Origin: Marinobacter daepoensis DSM 16072
Lineage (GTDB): Bacteria > Pseudomonadota > Gammaproteobacteria > Pseudomonadales > Oleiphilaceae
Assembly (NCBI RefSeq): GCF_000421165.1
Contig: NZ_ATWI01000009.1
Span: 310,001 to 374,000, forward strand
Direction: 5' to 3'
DNA length: 64,000 nucleotides
In this document: positions 37,099-45,920 of the stretch, one piece after another
How positions within the stretch are numbered: the stretch's first letter is position 1
How the letters are laid out: the number at the start of each line of letters is the position of its first letter
Position numbers and translations under genes: made by a program
Notes under the pieces: generated by a model
Seen by the model: the letters and a program-made list of their open reading frames with translations, nothing else
Databases searched by the model: none
What the model was told of the DNA's origin: nothing

Positions 37099-39201
37099 AT
37101 GTTGTCTGCACGTTTCTTAAACCCAAAATCCATCGCTGTGTTTGGTGGACGCGAAGCTAGAAAAGTTATTGAACAGTGCGAAGCCGTTGGATTCACTGGA
37201 GAAATCTGGCCGGTTCACCCTAAACATTCTGAAATTTCCGGGCGGAAAACATACCGTTCGGTTGCCGACCTACCTGCTAGCCCAGATGCAGCTTATATTG
37301 CGGTTAATCGTAATTTGAGCATCCAGATTGTTGGAGAGCTAGCCGCTCGGGAAGCAGGTGGTGTGGTGTGCTACGCAACAGGATTCTCTGAGTCTGGTGA
37401 CGACGGTAAGGAACTCGAGCAGCAACTTTTGACGGCAGCCGGAAACATGCCGCTGCTCGGACCTAACTGTTATGGGTTCCTGAACTACATCCAGGGAGCC
37501 ATGATGTGGCCGGACCAACAAGGCGGTCGAAAAGTGGATCGGGGCGTCGCACTCATTACCATGTCAAGCAACATCGCCTTCAATCTCACTATGCAGCGGC
37601 GCGGTCTGCCAATCTCCTATCTTGTGTCTCTGGGTAACCGCCTCAAGTTTGACCTCCAAGACGCGATCACAACCTTTGCCCAGCGAGACGAGGTCACGGC
37701 AATTGGGCTATACGTCGAGGGCATTACAAATCCGCGAGCATTCCAGGAAGCCGCTGAAGTCGCACGTCAGTTTGGTAAGCCAATTGTCGCCCTGAAGTCC
37801 GGCCACTCCGAAGTGGCCAGCAAGGTTGTAATGTCACACACCGCAGCTCTCAGTGGTTCCGACGAACTGATTAATGCCTTGTTCGAACGCTCAGGCGTGG
37901 CCAGAGTTAATTCTTTGGAGACCCTGATTGAAGCCTTGAAACTGCTGCACATACACGGCCCTCTTCGCGGCGCCCGCATTGGTGCAATGAGCACTTCCGG
38001 CGGGGACATGACAATCCTGGCCGATGCTATTAGTGAAACGGCGTTAACTCTGGCGCCCCTATCCGACAGCGGTGAAATATCGCTGAAACAAGTCGTTCAC
38101 GAACGCATGACGGTTGGCAACCCTCTGGATTACCAGTTGTTCGATTGGGGTAACCAAGAACGGCTGCAGGCCACCTACGAAGCGTTTCTGAACGATGGCT
38201 TCGATCTGACCATTAGCATGCTCGACCTTCCTCGCGAAGATCGTTGCGACGCGTCAGACTGGCAAAGTGCTGAGCTCGCTTTCATTGAAGCCAGCAAAAA
38301 CTCTCAATACCCAACTGCCGTCATGTCAACAGTTTCAGACAATCTACCCGAAGCACTGGCACTTCGGTTAATTGACAGAGAGATCGCACCCTTAAACGGT
38401 ATTCAAGCTGCTGTTCCGGCCATCGAGGCGGTAGCCCGCATCGGCCGCCTCTGGGCGCGTACTGCGCCAACAGAGCTGATATTGCCGAGCGTAAAAACAT
38501 GTTTTTCAGGCGAGAGGATTGTTGATGAAGCGAGCGCAAAAAAAGCGCTCGCCAAACACGGCTTGGCAATCCCTCCCTCCCGCATTGTTAATACCGAAGA
38601 GGAAGGCATCGCAGCTGCTGAAGCACTTGGGTATCCAGTGGTTATTAAAGCACTGGGCATCGCTCACAAAACCGATGTTGGCGGCGTTCGCCTCAACTTA
38701 ACCAAGCCACAATCTGTAGCCAAAGCAGTGTCCGAAATGAAGCTGTTATCTCGGGATGTTCTTGTCGAGAAGATGGTAACTGGCGCTGTCACCGAGTTGA
38801 TCATCGGAGTCAACCGCGACGAGCAGTTCGGGTTGCATCTTGTGGTTGGTGCCGGAGGGGTCATGGTAGAGCTGCTCAAGGACAGTCACCCGCTTTTATT
38901 GCCGACCAGCCGATCTGAGATTGAGGCTGCCCTTCGATCACTTAAGACCTCTAGCTTGCTGTTTGGTTTTCGCGGGCGGGAAGAGGCTGATCTTGAAGCT
39001 GTCATTGATGCCGTTATGGCGATCGCTGCCTACGCCCAGGAACATGCGTCTTCGCTGATCGAATTAGACGTCAATCCATTAATGGTTCTACCTAGAGGCC
39101 AAGGTGTGGTAGCTGCCGATGCCTTGATTCGCCTGGCACCCGAACTCCCTCACGCAGAACAAGGCGTTCATGAGATCGCCGATCAGGAGCCAGCGTCATG
39201 A
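37099..39201 (+). CDS. ADP-forming acyl-CoA synthetase (acetate-CoA ligase family, fused subunits)
   Basis: 700 residues. The order is CoA-binding domain (about 1-130, FGGREARKVIEQCEAVGFTGEIWPVHP in pieces), succinyl-CoA-ligase-like domains (to about 450) with the phospho-His loop VMSHTAALSGSDE (H247), and a C-terminal ATP-grasp domain (EKALAKHGLAIPPSRIV-like start, GYPVVIKALGIAHKTDVGGVRLNL). The family makes acyl-CoA with ADP release. The DMSP lyase DddX also belongs here. In this operon it most likely activates the onium acid imported by the CaiT-like carrier, in the place of CaiB/CaiC. The last four bases overlap the next gene (ATGA). Confidence 0.88.
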   Translation: MLSARFLNPKSIAVFGGREARKVIEQCEAVGFTGEIWPVHPKHSEISGRKTYRSVADLPASPDAAYIAVNRNLSIQIVGELAAREAGGVVCYATGFSESGDDGKELEQQLLTAAGNMPLLGPNCYGFLNYIQGAMMWPDQQGGRKVDRGVALITMSSNIAFNLTMQRRGLPISYLVSLGNRLKFDLQDAITTFAQRDEVTAIGLYVEGITNPRAFQEAAEVARQFGKPIVALKSGHSEVASKVVMSHTAALSGSDELINALFERSGVARVNSLETLIEALKLLHIHGPLRGARIGAMSTSGGDMTILADAISETALTLAPLSDSGEISLKQVVHERMTVGNPLDYQLFDWGNQERLQATYEAFLNDGFDLTISMLDLPREDRCDASDWQSAELAFIEASKNSQYPTAVMSTVSDNLPEALALRLIDREIAPLNGIQAAVPAIEAVARIGRLWARTAPTELILPSVKTCFSGERIVDEASAKKALAKHGLAIPPSRIVNTEEEGIAAAEALGYPVVIKALGIAHKTDVGGVRLNLTKPQSVAKAVSEMKLLSRDVLVEKMVTGAVTELIIGVNRDEQFGLHLVVGAGGVMVELLKDSHPLLLPTSRSEIEAALRSLKTSSLLFGFRGREEADLEAVIDAVMAIAAYAQEHASSLIELDVNPLMVLPRGQGVVAADALIRLAPELPHAEQGVHEIADQEPAS

Positions 39202-39980
39202 ACAACTACCTGGAACTGGAGCGTCGTGGGGCGGTGCTCGAAATAACGCTGAACCGTCCTAAAGCAAACACCATAGATATCCCGCTGAGCCAAGAGCTGA
39301 GCCGGGTATTTTCTGAGTTTCGGGATGACTCTGAGCTTCGTGTTGCCATTCTGACGGGAGCGGGAAATCGCTTTTATTCTGCAGGATGGGACCTTAATGC
39401 TGTTGCTGATGGCGAAGAATACATCGGCGAATTTGGCGAGGGGGGATTCGCCGGATTCCCCGAGCTGAAGTCTCTCAACAAGCCGGTGATATGCGCGGTT
39501 AACGGAATGGCTGTAGGCGCAGGCTTTGAAATGCTAACCCGCGCTGACTTTGTCGTTGCTGCCGACCACGCCGAGTTCTTGTTGCCCGAAGTAGGTATCG
39601 GAATTGCTCCGGACATCGGCACCTTCATGCTGCCCAAATTGTTAACCCGCCAGCGCGCTATGGAGGCCCTGATGACTCGACGGCGCTTTTCAGCCCAACA
39701 GATGGCGAACTGGGGCCTGGTAAATCAAGTGGTGCCCGGGACAGAGCTTATGACGGCTGCCCGGGCTCTGGCTGAGAGTTTGCTGACCTCCGCCCCACTG
39801 TCATTGGCAGCTATCAAAGAGACCGTTGAGGAAACTGAAACCACCACCTTTTCTGACTGTTACCGACGTTTGCGGAGCCATCCCTGGCCAGCATTCAAGG
39901 CCATGCTCGAGAGCGATGACGCAGTAGAAGGTGCCAGAGCATTTGGTGAACGGCGCCCTCCCCGATGGGCTCACAAATAA
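39198..39980 (+). CDS. Crotonase, CaiD-like (crotonobetainyl-CoA hydratase type), copy 1
   Basis: 260 residues, the length of CaiD. Resemblance to E. coli CaiD is strong: LEITLNRPKANTID, FRDDSELRVAILTGAG, RFYSAGWDLNAVADGEE, FGEGGFAGFPEL and the C-terminal EGARAFGERRPP. Both catalytic glutamates of hydratase-type crotonases are present (VGAGFEMLTRADF and FLLPEVGIG). CaiD adds water to crotonobetainyl-CoA to give carnitinyl-CoA. It overlaps the synthetase stop by four bases. A second copy follows directly. Confidence 0.87.
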   Translation: MNNYLELERRGAVLEITLNRPKANTIDIPLSQELSRVFSEFRDDSELRVAILTGAGNRFYSAGWDLNAVADGEEYIGEFGEGGFAGFPELKSLNKPVICAVNGMAVGAGFEMLTRADFVVAADHAEFLLPEVGIGIAPDIGTFMLPKLLTRQRAMEALMTRRRFSAQQMANWGLVNQVVPGTELMTAARALAESLLTSAPLSLAAIKETVEETETTTFSDCYRRLRSHPWPAFKAMLESDDAVEGARAFGERRPPRWAHK

Positions 39981-40019
39981 ACAACCAAGATCCACCCAGA
40001 ACAATAAAGGAAGAGCGTA

Positions 40020-40802
40020 ATGTCTGAGTATTTACACGCTGTACGTAATGGCGAAATTTTCGAAATCACTTTAGATAAGCCAAAAGGCAATGCCGTGAGC
40101 GCGGCTCTAAGCCGAGAGATGGGAAACCTGTTTGCCGAATTTCGAGACGATCCCTCCCTACGAGTCGCGATACTGACGGGTGCGGGCGAGAAGTTCTTTT
40201 GCGGTGGCTGGGACCTGAATTCAGTAGCTGACGGTGAGGAGTATACCGGAGACTTCGGTGAAGGTGGCTTTGGCGGATTTATCGAAATGCCAAAACTCTA
40301 CAAACCTGTAATTTGTGCTGTTAACGGCTATGCGATCGGTGCGGGCTTCGAAATGCTGCTGCGCTCCGACTTTGTGGTCGCTGCTGAGAACGCACAGTTC
40401 TGGCTTCCGGAATCCCAGCTTGGCGTTGCGCCCGATGTAGCAACCTTCCTGCTACCGAAACTCCTGCCACGTCAAAAGGCCATGGAAATTTTAATGACTG
40501 GCCGTCGATACACAGGACAAGAGTTGGCCGCCCTAGGGTTGGTAAACAGCGTTGTACCAGCAGGGCAAGCAATGGCTGCAGCACGTGATCTTGCAGAGGA
40601 GCTCATCAAAGCCGCTCCGCTATCGCTGGCCGCCATAAAAGAAGCTGCTGAACTGACCGAGGGGCTTACATTCAGTGAAAGTTATGCCGCCCTCCGCTCG
40701 AAAGAGTGGCCGGCGTTTATGGCCATGCTTGAAAGCAGTGATGCGAAGGAAGGCGCCAAAGCCTTTCTTGAGGGGCGCTCACCTGAGTGGACTGGACAAT
40801 AA
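40020..40802 (+). CDS. Crotonase, CaiD-like, copy 2
   Basis: 260 residues, a tandem paralogue of the previous gene with the same length. It keeps the catalytic glutamates (IGAGFEMLLRSDF and FWLPESQLG) and the CaiD-type block FFCGGWDLNSVADGEEYTGDFGEGGFGGF (in pieces). The two copies differ most around the substrate loop after the second Glu and in the last 60 residues, so they may act on successive intermediates or on different stereoisomers. AAGGAAGAG upstream gives a good ribosome-binding site; the 39-base gap keeps it in the operon. Confidence 0.87.
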   Translation: MSEYLHAVRNGEIFEITLDKPKGNAVSAALSREMGNLFAEFRDDPSLRVAILTGAGEKFFCGGWDLNSVADGEEYTGDFGEGGFGGFIEMPKLYKPVICAVNGYAIGAGFEMLLRSDFVVAAENAQFWLPESQLGVAPDVATFLLPKLLPRQKAMEILMTGRRYTGQELAALGLVNSVVPAGQAMAAARDLAEELIKAAPLSLAAIKEAAELTEGLTFSESYAALRSKEWPAFMAMLESSDAKEGAKAFLEGRSPEWTGQ

Positions 40803-40826
40803 CAATATTCTAACCGGAGAAACGTT

Positions 40827-41987
40827 ATGCATTTTCAACTGACAGAAGAACAGAACATGCTCGTGCAGACGGTATCTACGTTTGTGGAAAAAGAGCTGCT
40901 CCCTCATGAGAACGAAGTTGAAGAACGTGGATTTGTAAGCCCCGAACTGGCAGCAACCATCCAATCCAAAGCGATTGATGCGGGCCTTTACGCCTTTAAC
41001 TTGCCTGAATCTGTTGGTGGCCTCGGAATTGATCATGTAAGCCAAGCGCTCATTGAGCGGGAGCTTTCCAAAGTTTCCTGGGCACTTCAAGTAAACGTAG
41101 CTCGTCCAAGCAATATTCTGATGGCGTGTCGTGACGACCAAATCAATGACTACCTCATGCCATGCGTACGCGGCGAAAAGTCGGATTGCTTTGCGCTTAC
41201 AGAGCCCGGAGCCGGTTCGGACGCTGCCGGCATCACCACCCGAGCACGGGAAGACGGCGATGAATACATTATTAACGGTAGCAAGCACTTTATAAGTCAC
41301 GCCGGTGAGGCTGACTTCGCCATTGTATTTGCGGTCACAGGGGTTGACGACACCTCATCACGCCCTCGCAACCAGGTGACAGCGTTCCTTGTCGATAAAG
41401 GCATCGCCGGATTTGAGTGCCGTCGTGGCCCAATCTGCGTCAGCAACCGTGGCTACGAGCAATATGAGCTCTTCTTTGATGATTGTCGTGTACACAAGTC
41501 CAAGGTTCTGGGTGAAGTGGGCAAAGGCTGGGAAGTCGCCAACACATGGTTGACAGCGGGGCGCGTCATGGTGGCTGCAAACTGTGTAGGACAAGCGCAA
41601 CGTGCAATGGATATGGCCGTTCAGTGGGCCGCAGATCGCAAGCAGTTCGGCAAATCCATAGGCAGAAATCAGGGCGTCTCGTTCAAGCTTGCGGATATGG
41701 CAACAGAAATTCGCGCTGCAGAACTGTTAACGCTTCATGCCGCCTGGAAGATGGACCAAGGTACGATGACCGATTCAGATGCGGGTATAGCAAAATTGTT
41801 CGCTAGCGAAATGCTGGGGCGAGTCACAGACGAAGCCGTGCAAATCTTCGGCGGTATGGGGTTAATGAATGAAACACCAGTAGAAAGGTTGTGGCGAAAC
41901 GCACGCATTGAACGGATTTGGGAAGGCACCTCTGAGATTCAGCGCCATATCATCTCCAAAGACCTTCTAAGGAATCAGGCACAGTAA
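40827..41987 (+). CDS. Acyl-CoA dehydrogenase
   Basis: 386 residues. FAD enzyme with the three ACAD domains: N-terminal helices (EEQNMLVQTVSTFVEKELLP), the ACAD signature FALTEPGAGSDAAGI, NGSKHFISHAGEADF and the C-terminal FGGMGLMNETPVERLWRNARI followed by RIWEGTSEIQRHII, where the Glu of WEGT is in the usual base position. It differs from E. coli CaiA, which has GGSDEMQ at this place, so it is a separate lineage. In this operon it should desaturate an onium acyl-CoA such as gamma-butyrobetainyl-CoA, passing electrons to ETF encoded elsewhere. CGGAG precedes the start. Confidence 0.92.
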   Translation: MHFQLTEEQNMLVQTVSTFVEKELLPHENEVEERGFVSPELAATIQSKAIDAGLYAFNLPESVGGLGIDHVSQALIERELSKVSWALQVNVARPSNILMACRDDQINDYLMPCVRGEKSDCFALTEPGAGSDAAGITTRAREDGDEYIINGSKHFISHAGEADFAIVFAVTGVDDTSSRPRNQVTAFLVDKGIAGFECRRGPICVSNRGYEQYELFFDDCRVHKSKVLGEVGKGWEVANTWLTAGRVMVAANCVGQAQRAMDMAVQWAADRKQFGKSIGRNQGVSFKLADMATEIRAAELLTLHAAWKMDQGTMTDSDAGIAKLFASEMLGRVTDEAVQIFGGMGLMNETPVERLWRNARIERIWEGTSEIQRHIISKDLLRNQAQ

Positions 41988-42047
41988 ATAATCTTGCCCC
42001 AAAAGATCTTCCAACAATAAAACAGATCAAAACAAAGGCATTGAACA

Positions 42048-43679
42048 ATGAACAACAATATTGCTGGGGCTGCCCGCCCCAAAGATGCTCCGATAGATAA
42101 GCACATCTTCTGGCCTTCTTGCCTGATCGTTTCGGCGGTTATCCTCGGGATGATTGTCTTTGAAGATCAGGCGTTAGCAGGTATCAAGGTGGCATTTGAT
42201 TTTGTCACCAACCAATTCGGCTTTGCCTATATCTGGGCTGGCGCGTTCTTTTTTGGGGCGGTGTTGTGGTTATCGCTAGGGCGCTATAGTCAAGTGCGCC
42301 TTGGCGGACCCGAGGCTCGCCCCGAATTCTCGCGGCTTAGCTGGATCACCATGTTTTTCTGCTCAGGCATTGGGACTTCGCTGATTTTTTGGTCTTCAAT
42401 TGAGTGGACTTATTACTTCACAGCACCTCCTTTTGGCCTGGAGCCCCGAAGTGATCTTGCTGCAGACTATGCTGCAATGTACGGCATGTTCCATTGGGGA
42501 CCGCTGGCTTGGGCATTTTATTGTTTAACCGCCTTTCCTATTGGATACGCGTTCTACAATCGGAAGAAACCCCAGCTACGACTCAGCACCGCGTGTGCAG
42601 GCCTTCTTGGCGACAAGAATACCAATGGCCTCATTGGAAAGATCATCGACATCCTGATGGTGTTCGGTCTGGTTGGAGGTATCGGCACCGTACTGGCATC
42701 GGGTACACCCATGCTCGCAGAGGCCGTTAGCCGCCAATTGAATATTGAGCACACGTTCACTGTCGACATCGCGGTAGTCCTTGTCTGGGTTGCCATCTTC
42801 GTCACATCCGTAGTGCTCGGCCTTAAAAAAGGCATCCAACGTCTGAGCCGACTCAATATGTATGCGCTAACCATCCTGTGCCTCATCATTTTTATTGGTG
42901 GCCCCACCTTCTTTATGTTGAACAGCTTTACCAACAGTCTCGGCCTGATGGTCACCGAATTTGCCCATATGGCGTTCTATACAGACCCAGTTGCGAACAG
43001 CATGTTCCCGCAGTGGTGGACGATTTTTTACTGGGCCTGGTGGGTCGCGATGGGGCCATATATGGGCATTTTCATTGCGCGGATCTCTCGTGGCCGCACT
43101 TTCCGAGACATTGGGCTAACCGTTTTGTCGGCAGGCAGCGCTGGGTGCATGTTGTTTTTCGTACTCTTCGGCAGCACCTCTATGAACGCTGAATTAACGG
43201 GTGCCTTCCCGGTACTGGAAACAATTGCCAACGAAAGCCCTTCGGCTGCCATTTTGGGCACGCTAGAGCAGCTTCCGTTTTATGACGTCATCCTAATCCT
43301 GTTTATCGTAGTCGGGTTCGTCTACTCAGGTACTACGGTCGACTCATCAGCGTATGTCCTGGCCTCCGTGACTTCCTATAACCTTCGTGAAGGCGTTGAA
43401 CCGAATGTTGCCAACCGTTTCTTCTGGGCGATTGCATTAGGGGGTGCCGGGCTGGTTCTTATGAACGCCGGTGGCCTTGAGCCCCTTAAAACGGCAAGCC
43501 TCGTTGTTGGAGTGCCGCTTCTTTTAGTGATGTGTATGTCCTTCTTCTCACTTTTGAAATGGTTGCAGGCAGACTACCCCATGCTTAATCCAGGTATCGA
43601 AACAAAAATGACGCGCAAGCAGCATGTCAATACCGAAGCCAATCGTAACTCAGCAGTAGGAGCAGAGAGCTATGTTTAA
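42048..43679 (+). CDS. BCCT transporter, CaiT-like
   Basis: 543 residues, about 12 TM helices. It is closer to CaiT than to BetT or BetP: IEWTYYFTAPPFGLEPRSD, MFHWGPLAWAFY, FYTDPVANSMFPQWWTIFYWAWW (in pieces) and ARISRGRTFRD all match CaiT blocks. In the TM8 Trp box, W331/W332 line up with CaiT W323/W324, and M339 with CaiT M331, the methionine that takes the place of a sodium site in CaiT. The glycine motif reads FCSGIGTSLIFW. The expected role is import or exchange of carnitine-like substrates. The next gene starts inside its end (8-base overlap). Confidence 0.88.
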   Translation: MNNNIAGAARPKDAPIDKHIFWPSCLIVSAVILGMIVFEDQALAGIKVAFDFVTNQFGFAYIWAGAFFFGAVLWLSLGRYSQVRLGGPEARPEFSRLSWITMFFCSGIGTSLIFWSSIEWTYYFTAPPFGLEPRSDLAADYAAMYGMFHWGPLAWAFYCLTAFPIGYAFYNRKKPQLRLSTACAGLLGDKNTNGLIGKIIDILMVFGLVGGIGTVLASGTPMLAEAVSRQLNIEHTFTVDIAVVLVWVAIFVTSVVLGLKKGIQRLSRLNMYALTILCLIIFIGGPTFFMLNSFTNSLGLMVTEFAHMAFYTDPVANSMFPQWWTIFYWAWWVAMGPYMGIFIARISRGRTFRDIGLTVLSAGSAGCMLFFVLFGSTSMNAELTGAFPVLETIANESPSAAILGTLEQLPFYDVILILFIVVGFVYSGTTVDSSAYVLASVTSYNLREGVEPNVANRFFWAIALGGAGLVLMNAGGLEPLKTASLVVGVPLLLVMCMSFFSLLKWLQADYPMLNPGIETKMTRKQHVNTEANRNSAVGAESYV

Positions 43680-44649
43680 GACTCGAATAACCGAACTCTT
43701 CGGTATTGAGCACCCAGTTATTCAGGGCGGAATGCAGCGGGTATCAACAGCAGAGTTGGTTGCAGCTGTGGCGAATGCAGGCGGACTCGGATTTCTGAGC
43801 GCCCTCACTCAGCCAACCCCTGCTGCTCTGGCTGAGGAAATTGCTCGAACTCAGGCGATGACGAACAAGCCTTTCGGGGTAAACCTGACGATCTTGCCAA
43901 GCATTACGCCTCCACCATACGAAGAGTATGCTCAGGTCATCATTGATTCTGGCGTGAAGATCGTCGAAACCGCAGGGCGTAGCCCCAAACCGTTTATGGC
44001 GGCGTTTAAGGAAGCCGGTATAAAGGTGGCACACAAGTGCACGTCTGTACGCCATGCGCTGAAAGCACAGGAAGTCGGCTGCGATGCTGTCATTATTGAT
44101 GGGTTTGAGGCTGCGGGTCACCCTGGGGAAGATGACATTCCTTCTCTTGTACTACTGCCACGTACCATTGATGCTTTGGACATCCCGGTAATAGCCTGTG
44201 GTGGGTTCAGTGATGGACGGGGTCTTGCAGCAGCCCTGGCTATGGGCGCGGAAGCCGTCAGCATGGGCACCCGGTTTCTAGGAACTGCCGAAGCTCCTGT
44301 GCATCAAAACCTAAAAGACAAACTTATTGAAGGCAGCGAGTTAGACACTCAGCTGATTTTCCGCAAGTTCCGTAACACGGCCAGAGTCTATCGGAACTCA
44401 ATCGCAGAAGAGGTTATTAGCATTGAGCAAAAGAACGAGTCTGAGTTTTCGGATATAGCGGAACTAGTGTCCGGTAAGCGCGGTGCAAAAGTGCTGGAAA
44501 CCGGCGACATGGAACACGGCATTTGGTGGGCAGGTATGTCACAAGGCCTGATTTATGACATCCCAACGGTGGATGTCTTAGTAAAACGAATCGTTTCAGA
44601 TGCTACCAACCTTATTCAGGGACGTCTGGCTGAACTGATCAAGGATTAA
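43672..44649 (+). CDS. Nitronate monooxygenase/FabK-like FMN flavoprotein
   Basis: 325 residues, TIM-barrel FMN family. The N-terminal VIQGGMQRVSTAELVAAVANAGGLGFL is diagnostic; the phosphate-binding parts VIACGGFSDGRGLAAALAMGAEAVSMGTRFL (in pieces) and GFEAAGHPGEDDIPSL are present. The His in EAAGH sits where nitronate monooxygenases carry their catalytic base. Relatives include 2-nitropropane dioxygenase, enoyl-ACP reductase FabK and NADH:quinone reductases, so a role as an enoyl-CoA or quinone reductase for this pathway is possible. TAGGAG upstream sets the start, which overlaps the transporter stop. Confidence 0.85.
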   Translation: MFKTRITELFGIEHPVIQGGMQRVSTAELVAAVANAGGLGFLSALTQPTPAALAEEIARTQAMTNKPFGVNLTILPSITPPPYEEYAQVIIDSGVKIVETAGRSPKPFMAAFKEAGIKVAHKCTSVRHALKAQEVGCDAVIIDGFEAAGHPGEDDIPSLVLLPRTIDALDIPVIACGGFSDGRGLAAALAMGAEAVSMGTRFLGTAEAPVHQNLKDKLIEGSELDTQLIFRKFRNTARVYRNSIAEEVISIEQKNESEFSDIAELVSGKRGAKVLETGDMEHGIWWAGMSQGLIYDIPTVDVLVKRIVSDATNLIQGRLAELIKD

Positions 44650-44681
44650 CGCCAGTCAAGATCGCATATGCCTTAACCTTT

Positions 44682-44704
44682 GCCCCCCTTCCGGGGGCTT
44701 TTTT
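44682..44704 (+). terminator. Rho-independent terminator of the CoA operon
   Basis: A six-base GC stem, GCCCCC (44682-44687) and GGGGGC (44693-44698), closes on a five-base loop and is followed by six T (44699-44704). It lies 33 bases after the stop of the last operon gene. The T-run touches the last codon of the convergent AraC-type gene, so it ends the plus-strand transcript; there is no U-run in the other direction. Confidence 0.88.
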
Positions 44705-45681
44705 CACGGTTGAGGAGACGCAGCACGCTCTCTGTGAGACTTACGATCATTCGACGGAGTACAGCTATGTACCGAACGGTAATTTCGTGTTAGCGCTGCG
44801 GAGGAACTAAATCCACAACGAACAGCTATCTGGGTTATCCCAAGGCTGGTCTCGCGTAACAAACGCTGCGCTGCTGCAATCCGCAATTCAATGTAGTGCC
44901 GAGCTGGTGTTGTCTCCAGTATTTCATGAAACTCCCGCTCTAGCTGACGCTGTGATATTCCTACCCTGGAAGCCAAATTCGAGATCGCTATTGGCTGCTC
45001 GATATTGGACTCCATAATCCTCACGGCTTTCGCCAATCGCGGAGCTCGCACACTGAGCCAGGTCGACGCATACTCCCTTTGCTTCTTGCTGCCCGGTTGC
45101 TCAATATCGAAAATAAGATACTCAGCGACGGCAAGGGCCAATTGCTCGCCGTGATGCTGACGCATCAACTCCAATATAAGGTCCATAGAGGTACTGGCCC
45201 CACCGGTCGTAATCCTGTCTCTATCAATTACATAACGGTCGGCACACACTTTGATTTCAGGGAAGCGCTCATGAAATACCTCTAGCTCTGCCCAATGAAT
45301 CGTTGCCCGGTAACCACTCAGCAAGCCTGCTTTAGCAAGCGCAAAAGCGCCAGCATCCAGCCCCGCAATTTGAGCAGCATAAGGCTTTAGCTTGCGGAGA
45401 CTCTTAACCAAATCCGCCGTAACATAGGACTCATAATTATAGCTGGCAAGCACAAAGAGCACGTCCAGCGGTGCTGCACTGGGAATATCAGCAATACTTT
45501 TACTAACAGGAAAAGTCAGTCCACTCGTACTTGATACAGCTTGACCGTCAACCGAGAATAAATGCCATTTGGCAACTGGCCGATCCGACAAATCATTTGC
45601 GGCTCGAATCGGCTCAATCAGGTTTGAAAAACAAAGATTGCTGAACTCTGGCAACAAAAGGATGCCATAATTTTTGATCAT
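44704..45681 (-). CDS. GlxA/CdhR-type AraC-family transcriptional regulator
   Basis: 325 residues. The N-terminal half is a DJ-1/GATase1-like domain (GILLLPEFSNLCFSNLIEPIRAAN, HLFSVDGQAVSSTSGL, GLDAGAFALAKAGLL) and the C-terminal half is an AraC helix-turn-helix pair (ISNLASRVGISQRQLEREFHE and ITQIAVRCGFSSSAALTRNYR). This two-domain form is shared by GbdR, CdhR, SouR and ArgR, which sense glycine betaine, carnitine, sarcosine and arginine. Convergent to the CoA operon, it is the probable activator of that operon. The typical C-terminal FGCSPRQDR appears as HSCTPSNDR. Confidence 0.88.
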   Translation of the reverse strand: MIKNYGILLLPEFSNLCFSNLIEPIRAANDLSDRPVAKWHLFSVDGQAVSSTSGLTFPVSKSIADIPSAAPLDVLFVLASYNYESYVTADLVKSLRKLKPYAAQIAGLDAGAFALAKAGLLSGYRATIHWAELEVFHERFPEIKVCADRYVIDRDRITTGGASTSMDLILELMRQHHGEQLALAVAEYLIFDIEQPGSKKQREYASTWLSVRAPRLAKAVRIMESNIEQPIAISNLASRVGISQRQLEREFHEILETTPARHYIELRIAAAQRLLRETSLGITQIAVRCGFSSSAALTRNYRSVHSCTPSNDRKSHRERAASPQP

Positions 45682-45700
45682 CGCTCATCAGCCCTATTCT

Positions 45701-45912
45701 TCATTCATAATCTAATCTGCGCGCTTCAACCGATTTTGCAATATGTCCCCAAGTCTCGGCCTGCCCAGACTCAAAATGACGCTTAGTCAAAAGCACTTCA
45801 GTCGCTCGCCGCTCACCAATTAAACGTGGCAGACGGCATGAATGCCCACTATCAGGTGTCACGCAACATCGGCTTAGCCCAAAGACTGCGCCACACCTTG
45901 CACAGCGACTAA
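45701..45912 (-). pseudogene. Enoyl-CoA hydratase (crotonase) remnant
   Basis: About 70 residues in one frame, broken off by the IS3 end at 45913 and by an early stop. The stretch TPDSGHSCRLPRLIGERRATEVLLTKRHFESGQAETWG is a crotonase middle region (usual pattern: PDxG-x-LPRLIG-xx-RA-x-E-LLTGR-xx-A-x-EA-x-WGL), split here for length. Both the N-terminal half and the C-terminal third are missing. It may be a third crotonase of the neighbouring pathway, damaged when the IS element arrived. Confidence 0.55.
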
Positions 45913-45920
45913 TGTAGTGG

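Noticed and set aside
37099..39201. Naming the synthetase as DddX (DMSP lyase)
   Set aside because: Same superfamily, but the CaiD- and CaiT-like neighbours fit carnitine-type substrates better and the DddX-specific residues could not be checked.
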